Shown here piece after piece: positions 60,986 through 64,000 of a stretch of 64,000 nucleotides of DNA. Position numbers and translations under genes: made by a program. Position 1 is the first letter of the stretch, and each line of letters starts with the position of its first letter. The notes below the pieces were generated by a model. That model did no database searches, had not been told where the DNA came from, and saw only the letters and a program-made list of their open reading frames with translations. Source of the DNA: Xylanimonas oleitrophica (GTDB taxonomy: Bacteria; Actinomycetota; Actinomycetes; Actinomycetales; Cellulomonadaceae); the NCBI RefSeq assembly GCF_003244315.1, contig NZ_QKWH01000004.1:124001-188000 (forward strand), in the 5' to 3' direction.

Positions 60986-62044
60986 ATGACCGTCACCGCA
61001 CCCGCGTACCGCACCACCGCCCGCCGCCACCCGGGCACCCTCGGCGCCGCCGGCGTCACCCCCAGGCGCCCGGCCGCCACCACCGGCCCGTTCGCCCCCG
61101 AACCCCGTGCCACCGCCACCGTGCGCGAGTGGCGCGGCGCGGCCGACCTGGCCCGGTTCGCGCAGCTCGTGCCCACCACGGCGCAGCCCGAGACGTTCCA
61201 GCTCCAGTCGCGCACCGCCCGGTTCGGCGACTTCGACGCCACCTACATGGTCCACGGCCCGCTCCGCTTCGAACCGGTCCCCGCGAACTTCGGCCACCCC
61301 GCACGCACCCTGCGCCTGCTCGTCGTGCTCGACGGCGAGGTGTCGCTGCGCACCGCCGGCGCCCACGCCACGCTCGGCCGCCGCGACGGCGCCCTCCTGC
61401 TCGGCTGGGCACCCGTGGCCTACACCGCCAGCGCCCCCGCCCGAGTGGTCGTCGTCGACGTCCCCGCCGACCACGGCGTGCTGGGCGGCCTGCCCGACTC
61501 CGCGCCGTTCGTCGCCGGCAGCGCCGAGACCGCTCTGCTCTCGGCCCTGGCCGCGTTCGTGCTCGACCTGCTGCGCCAGGACGCCGACGCGCTCACCCCC
61601 GCCGTCCGCGCCCAGGTGACCGACTCCCTCGACTCGCTCGTCTCCGGCGTGGTCTCCGCGCTCGCCGTCTCGGGCGGCGGCGAGTGGGACCGCCGCAGCC
61701 AGCGCATGGACGCCGTGCGCTACATCGCCGCCCACTACGCGGACCCGGACCTCAACCCCACCACGCTCGCCACCCACCTCGGCATCTCCAAGCGGTCGCT
61801 GCAGCGCCTGTTCGAGGGCGAGCGGCTCAGCGTGTCCCAGTGGATCCAGGCCAAGCGCGTGGACCAGGTGCTGCTGCGGCTGCGCGACCCCCGCTACGCC
61901 AGCACCTCCCTGGAGGACCTCGCCGTCCTGACCGGGTTCGGCTCCGCCCTGGGGCTGCGCCGCGCCGTGCAGGCCGCGACGGGCAAGGCACCGTCGGCCG
62001 TGCGGGCCGAGGCGCTCACGGACGCGGTGGCGCTCGCGGGCTGA
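60986..62044 (+). CDS. AraC-family transcriptional regulator
   Basis: This 352-aa regulator has an N-terminal cupin-like/AraC_binding_2 domain (about 45-190) and a C-terminal AraC HTH (about 250-345) with YIAAHYADPDLNPTTLATHL, GISKRSLQRLFEG and LEDLAVLTGFGSALGLRRA. ATG 60986 has AGGAGGGA at 60971-60978; the longer frame from 60929 is rejected because it would place the start in the palindrome. Targets unknown. It is convergent with the LuxR-type gene, 7 bp apart. Confidence 0.9.
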   Translation: MTVTAPAYRTTARRHPGTLGAAGVTPRRPAATTGPFAPEPRATATVREWRGAADLARFAQLVPTTAQPETFQLQSRTARFGDFDATYMVHGPLRFEPVPANFGHPARTLRLLVVLDGEVSLRTAGAHATLGRRDGALLLGWAPVAYTASAPARVVVVDVPADHGVLGGLPDSAPFVAGSAETALLSALAAFVLDLLRQDADALTPAVRAQVTDSLDSLVSGVVSALAVSGGGEWDRRSQRMDAVRYIAAHYADPDLNPTTLATHLGISKRSLQRLFEGERLSVSQWIQAKRVDQVLLRLRDPRYASTSLEDLAVLTGFGSALGLRRAVQAATGKAPSAVRAEALTDAVALAG

Positions 62045-62051
62045 ACCGCCG

Positions 62052-64000
62052 TCAGACGGCCAGGACGCGCGAGAGCTCCGACCGGTTGTCCACGCCGAGC
62101 TTGCGGAAGACTCGGTGCAGGTGGTTCTCCACCGTCCGCACCGAGATCAGCAGGCGCCGCGCGATGTCCTGGTTGGACAGCCCGGCGGCGGCGAGACGAG
62201 CGATCTCGTCCTCGCGGGCGGTGAGCTCGGCCGCCTCGGCCGCCGACCGCAGCCCGGCGAGGGCGTCCGCGCCCCACGGCGCCAGACGGCGGCGGGCGGC
62301 GTCGTGCACCTCGGCGGCCCTCCCGGCGCGGCCGGCGGTCCGCAGCAGCCGCGTCGCGGCGGAGTACGCCGCGGTCGCCTGGGCCACCAGGCCGGCGTCC
62401 GCCAGAGCGTGGGCCTCGTCCACCAGCCGCTCAGGGTCCTCGGCTGCCAGCGCGTCCACGAACTCCTGGAACCGGCCGATGATCGGTGCCGGGACGAGGG
62501 CCGCCGTCTGCCGCAGCACCTGCGCCCGTTCCGACGTCGGCTCCTCCATCATGGCCAGCATCCCCGCCGTGTAGCCGGAGACGAGATAGCCGTGCGCCAG
62601 CAGCGCCTGCGCCTCGTCCCACAGGCGCGTGGCGGCGAGCGCACGGGCCTCCGCCGGGGGCCGGCCCTCGGAGTCCAGCCGTGCGAGGGCGAGCGTCGGC
62701 GAGCCCAGCGGGTAGGGGCCCGGACCCGTGCGCAGGGCCAGCGCCTGCTGGGCGAGGGTGCGCGCCGTCGTCGTGCGTCCCTCCTGCTGCGCGAGGTCGG
62801 CCGCGATCGACAGCAGCGCCACCTGCTGCGAGCGCTCCAGGGCGGGCAGCACCCCCGCCGACAGCACCGAGCCGAGCAGGTTCCGCAGCTCGGTGGTGCG
62901 CCCCCACGTCAGCAGCACCTGCGCGACGACGTACGCGGCGCCCACGATGCCCTCGACGTCGTGCACGCGCCGCGCCGCCTGCAGCTGGTCCTGCGCCCGC
63001 TCCAGCGCCTCCTCCAGGCGGCCCTCCATGAGCAGCGCCCACGACCGGGAAGCCGCACGCACCTGGGCGAACGGGGTGGTCGGCTCGCCCAGCTCCTCGA
63101 ACAGGGCGCGCGCCTCGGCCGAGCGGCCACGGGCCAGCAGCAGCTCGGCCCGCACCGTGCCCACCACCTGCACCGTGTCGGACGGGGCGGTGCCCGGGAC
63201 CGGCAGGGTCAGGTCCGCAGGGTCCGGCGCGTGCTCCACCATGAGGGTCAGGAACGCCTCGATGCCGTCCACGAGCCACACCCACTCGTCCGCCTCGAGG
63301 CGCGTGCGGTCCAGCACCTCGTGCACCTGCCTCAGGTCCCGCTCCGTGGTGCCCACGAACAGCGCGTACCAGACGTCGAACGTCACCAGGTCGCGGCGGT
63401 CACCCGTGCGGGGCGTGCCCGCCAGCACGGTGCGCACCGCCTGGGGGCCCGCCCCCGTGACCAGCATGGTGCGCAGCAGCGGCGCCGCCGTGCGCGGTGA
63501 GGGTGTCTGCTCCCACTCGCTGCGCCGCAGCAGCAGCTCGCGGTGCCAGTGCTCCAGCAGCAGGCGGTTGACGATGGTGTCCGACTCCATCGACGTGCCC
63601 GCCGCCGACGCCTCCGGGGTGAGCTGCCACGGCGTCGCCGTGGCGCTCGGCCGGTCCGCGAGCGAGCCGCCGAACGCCCGGGTCACCGCCTCGTCCACCT
63701 TCAGGTGCCGCGCCCCCACGCCCAGGTGGCGGAAGTACTCCACGATGCCGAGCGGGAACACCCCCACCAGCATCTCGTCGCCGCGGGGCACGAACCGCAG
63801 CAGCCGGTAGCCGTCGAGCTCCTCGAGCACCTCCCACGACATGAGCCGGCGGGCCGTGCTCACGTCCACCGTGCCCGCCAGGGCCAGGGCGTGCAGCCCG
63901 TCGATCGCCGGGGGGCTCAGACGCTGCAGCAGCGGGTCCACGCTGCGCACCATCTCCGGCGTCCACATGTCCGGCCCCGCCTGCCAGACGCCGTCGACCT
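62052..64000 (-). CDS. Large LuxR-family regulator, partial (N-terminus beyond window end)
   Basis: At least 649 residues are encoded; the frame stays open to the right edge, so any N-terminal ATPase part is missing. The C-terminal HTH (about the last 60 residues) is LTAREDEIARLAAAGLSNQD, IARRLLISVRTVENHLHRV, FRKLGVDNRSELSRVL, a clear LuxR type. The middle is a helical region with TPR-like pairs (EARALFEELGE, ALERAQDQLQAARRVHDVEG) as in LAL/MalT-style regulators. The family usually has a P-loop near the N-terminus, so this may be a LAL-type activator; the missing part decides. Confidence 0.85.
   Translation of the reverse strand, partial: VDGVWQAGPDMWTPEMVRSVDPLLQRLSPPAIDGLHALALAGTVDVSTARRLMSWEVLEELDGYRLLRFVPRGDEMLVGVFPLGIVEYFRHLGVGARHLKVDEAVTRAFGGSLADRPSATATPWQLTPEASAAGTSMESDTIVNRLLLEHWHRELLLRRSEWEQTPSPRTAAPLLRTMLVTGAGPQAVRTVLAGTPRTGDRRDLVTFDVWYALFVGTTERDLRQVHEVLDRTRLEADEWVWLVDGIEAFLTLMVEHAPDPADLTLPVPGTAPSDTVQVVGTVRAELLLARGRSAEARALFEELGEPTTPFAQVRAASRSWALLMEGRLEEALERAQDQLQAARRVHDVEGIVGAAYVVAQVLLTWGRTTELRNLLGSVLSAGVLPALERSQQVALLSIAADLAQQEGRTTTARTLAQQALALRTGPGPYPLGSPTLALARLDSEGRPPAEARALAATRLWDEAQALLAHGYLVSGYTAGMLAMMEEPTSERAQVLRQTAALVPAPIIGRFQEFVDALAAEDPERLVDEAHALADAGLVAQATAAYSAATRLLRTAGRAGRAAEVHDAARRRLAPWGADALAGLRSAAEAAELTAREDEIARLAAAGLSNQDIARRLLISVRTVENHLHRVFRKLGVDNRSELSRVLAV

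Overview
The window is very GC-rich, with GTG and TTG starts, dense 4-nt ATGA/GTGA overlaps and hairpin terminators lacking a U-tract. This is typical of an actinobacterium. A GH10 xylanase lipoprotein, a DasR-type GlcNAc regulator with dre-like operators, SigE-family ECF sigma factors and MmyB-type regulators point to the Micrococcales, close to Cellulomonas or Promicromonosporaceae. That placement is inferred from gene content, not from a search. I see no rRNA, tRNA, CRISPR array, insertion sequence or prophage. It looks like ordinary chromosome with one visible scar at about 12.6-13.35 kb.

Layout. 0-4 kb: a minus-strand operon of a beta-lactamase-fold lipoprotein, a NarL-type histidine kinase and its response regulator (cut by the window edge). 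4-8.2 kb: an HExxH membrane protein, then two ECF sigma units, each next to a single-pass membrane protein. 8.3-11.5 kb: two unrelated convergent cation/proton antiporters. 11.5-14.8 kb: small membrane proteins, a rhodanese, a broken DUF305 lipoprotein gene, a C-terminal gene remnant and a third ECF sigma/membrane-protein pair. 14.9-16.7 kb and 48.9-50.8 kb: two copies of a divergent SDR/MmyB-regulator pair. 16.8-23.8 kb: a secreted repeat protein with a cysteine-less Excalibur-like end, purB, a small helical protein coupled to a lipase-like hydrolase, a four-TM holin-like protein and hisC.

23.8-28.4 kb: a Ugp-like glycerol-3-phosphate/glycerophosphodiester uptake operon (two permeases, binding protein, phosphodiesterase) with no ATPase gene and with PHO-box-like repeats upstream. 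28.5-32.5 kb: E1alpha, E1beta and E2 of a 2-oxoacid dehydrogenase behind a 35-bp near-perfect palindrome; no E3 gene is present. 32.6-37.3 kb: a CopD-CtaG fusion, an S9 peptidase and a small PLDc_N protein. 37.3-43.5 kb: TetR, MMPL transporter and YhgE/Pip protein around two identical GATACA-N4-TGTATC operators. The MMPL protein carries a C-terminal domain that resembles an ABC ATPase without its P-loop.

43.5-54.6 kb: an intracellular trypsin-like protein, SodC, a YgjV-GNAT fusion, an aldo/keto reductase, a small protease-prodomain-like protein, the xylanase, a DUF2637 protein, and a thioredoxin-NHL protein behind a SigR/SigH-type promoter. 55.4-59.3 kb: a complete split GlcNAc/glucose-family PTS (EIIA, two EIIBs, EIIC, HPr) with a DasR-like regulator and three dre-like sites, so uptake and its control are held in one block. 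The window ends with a TIM-barrel isomerase-like protein, an AraC regulator and a truncated large LuxR regulator.
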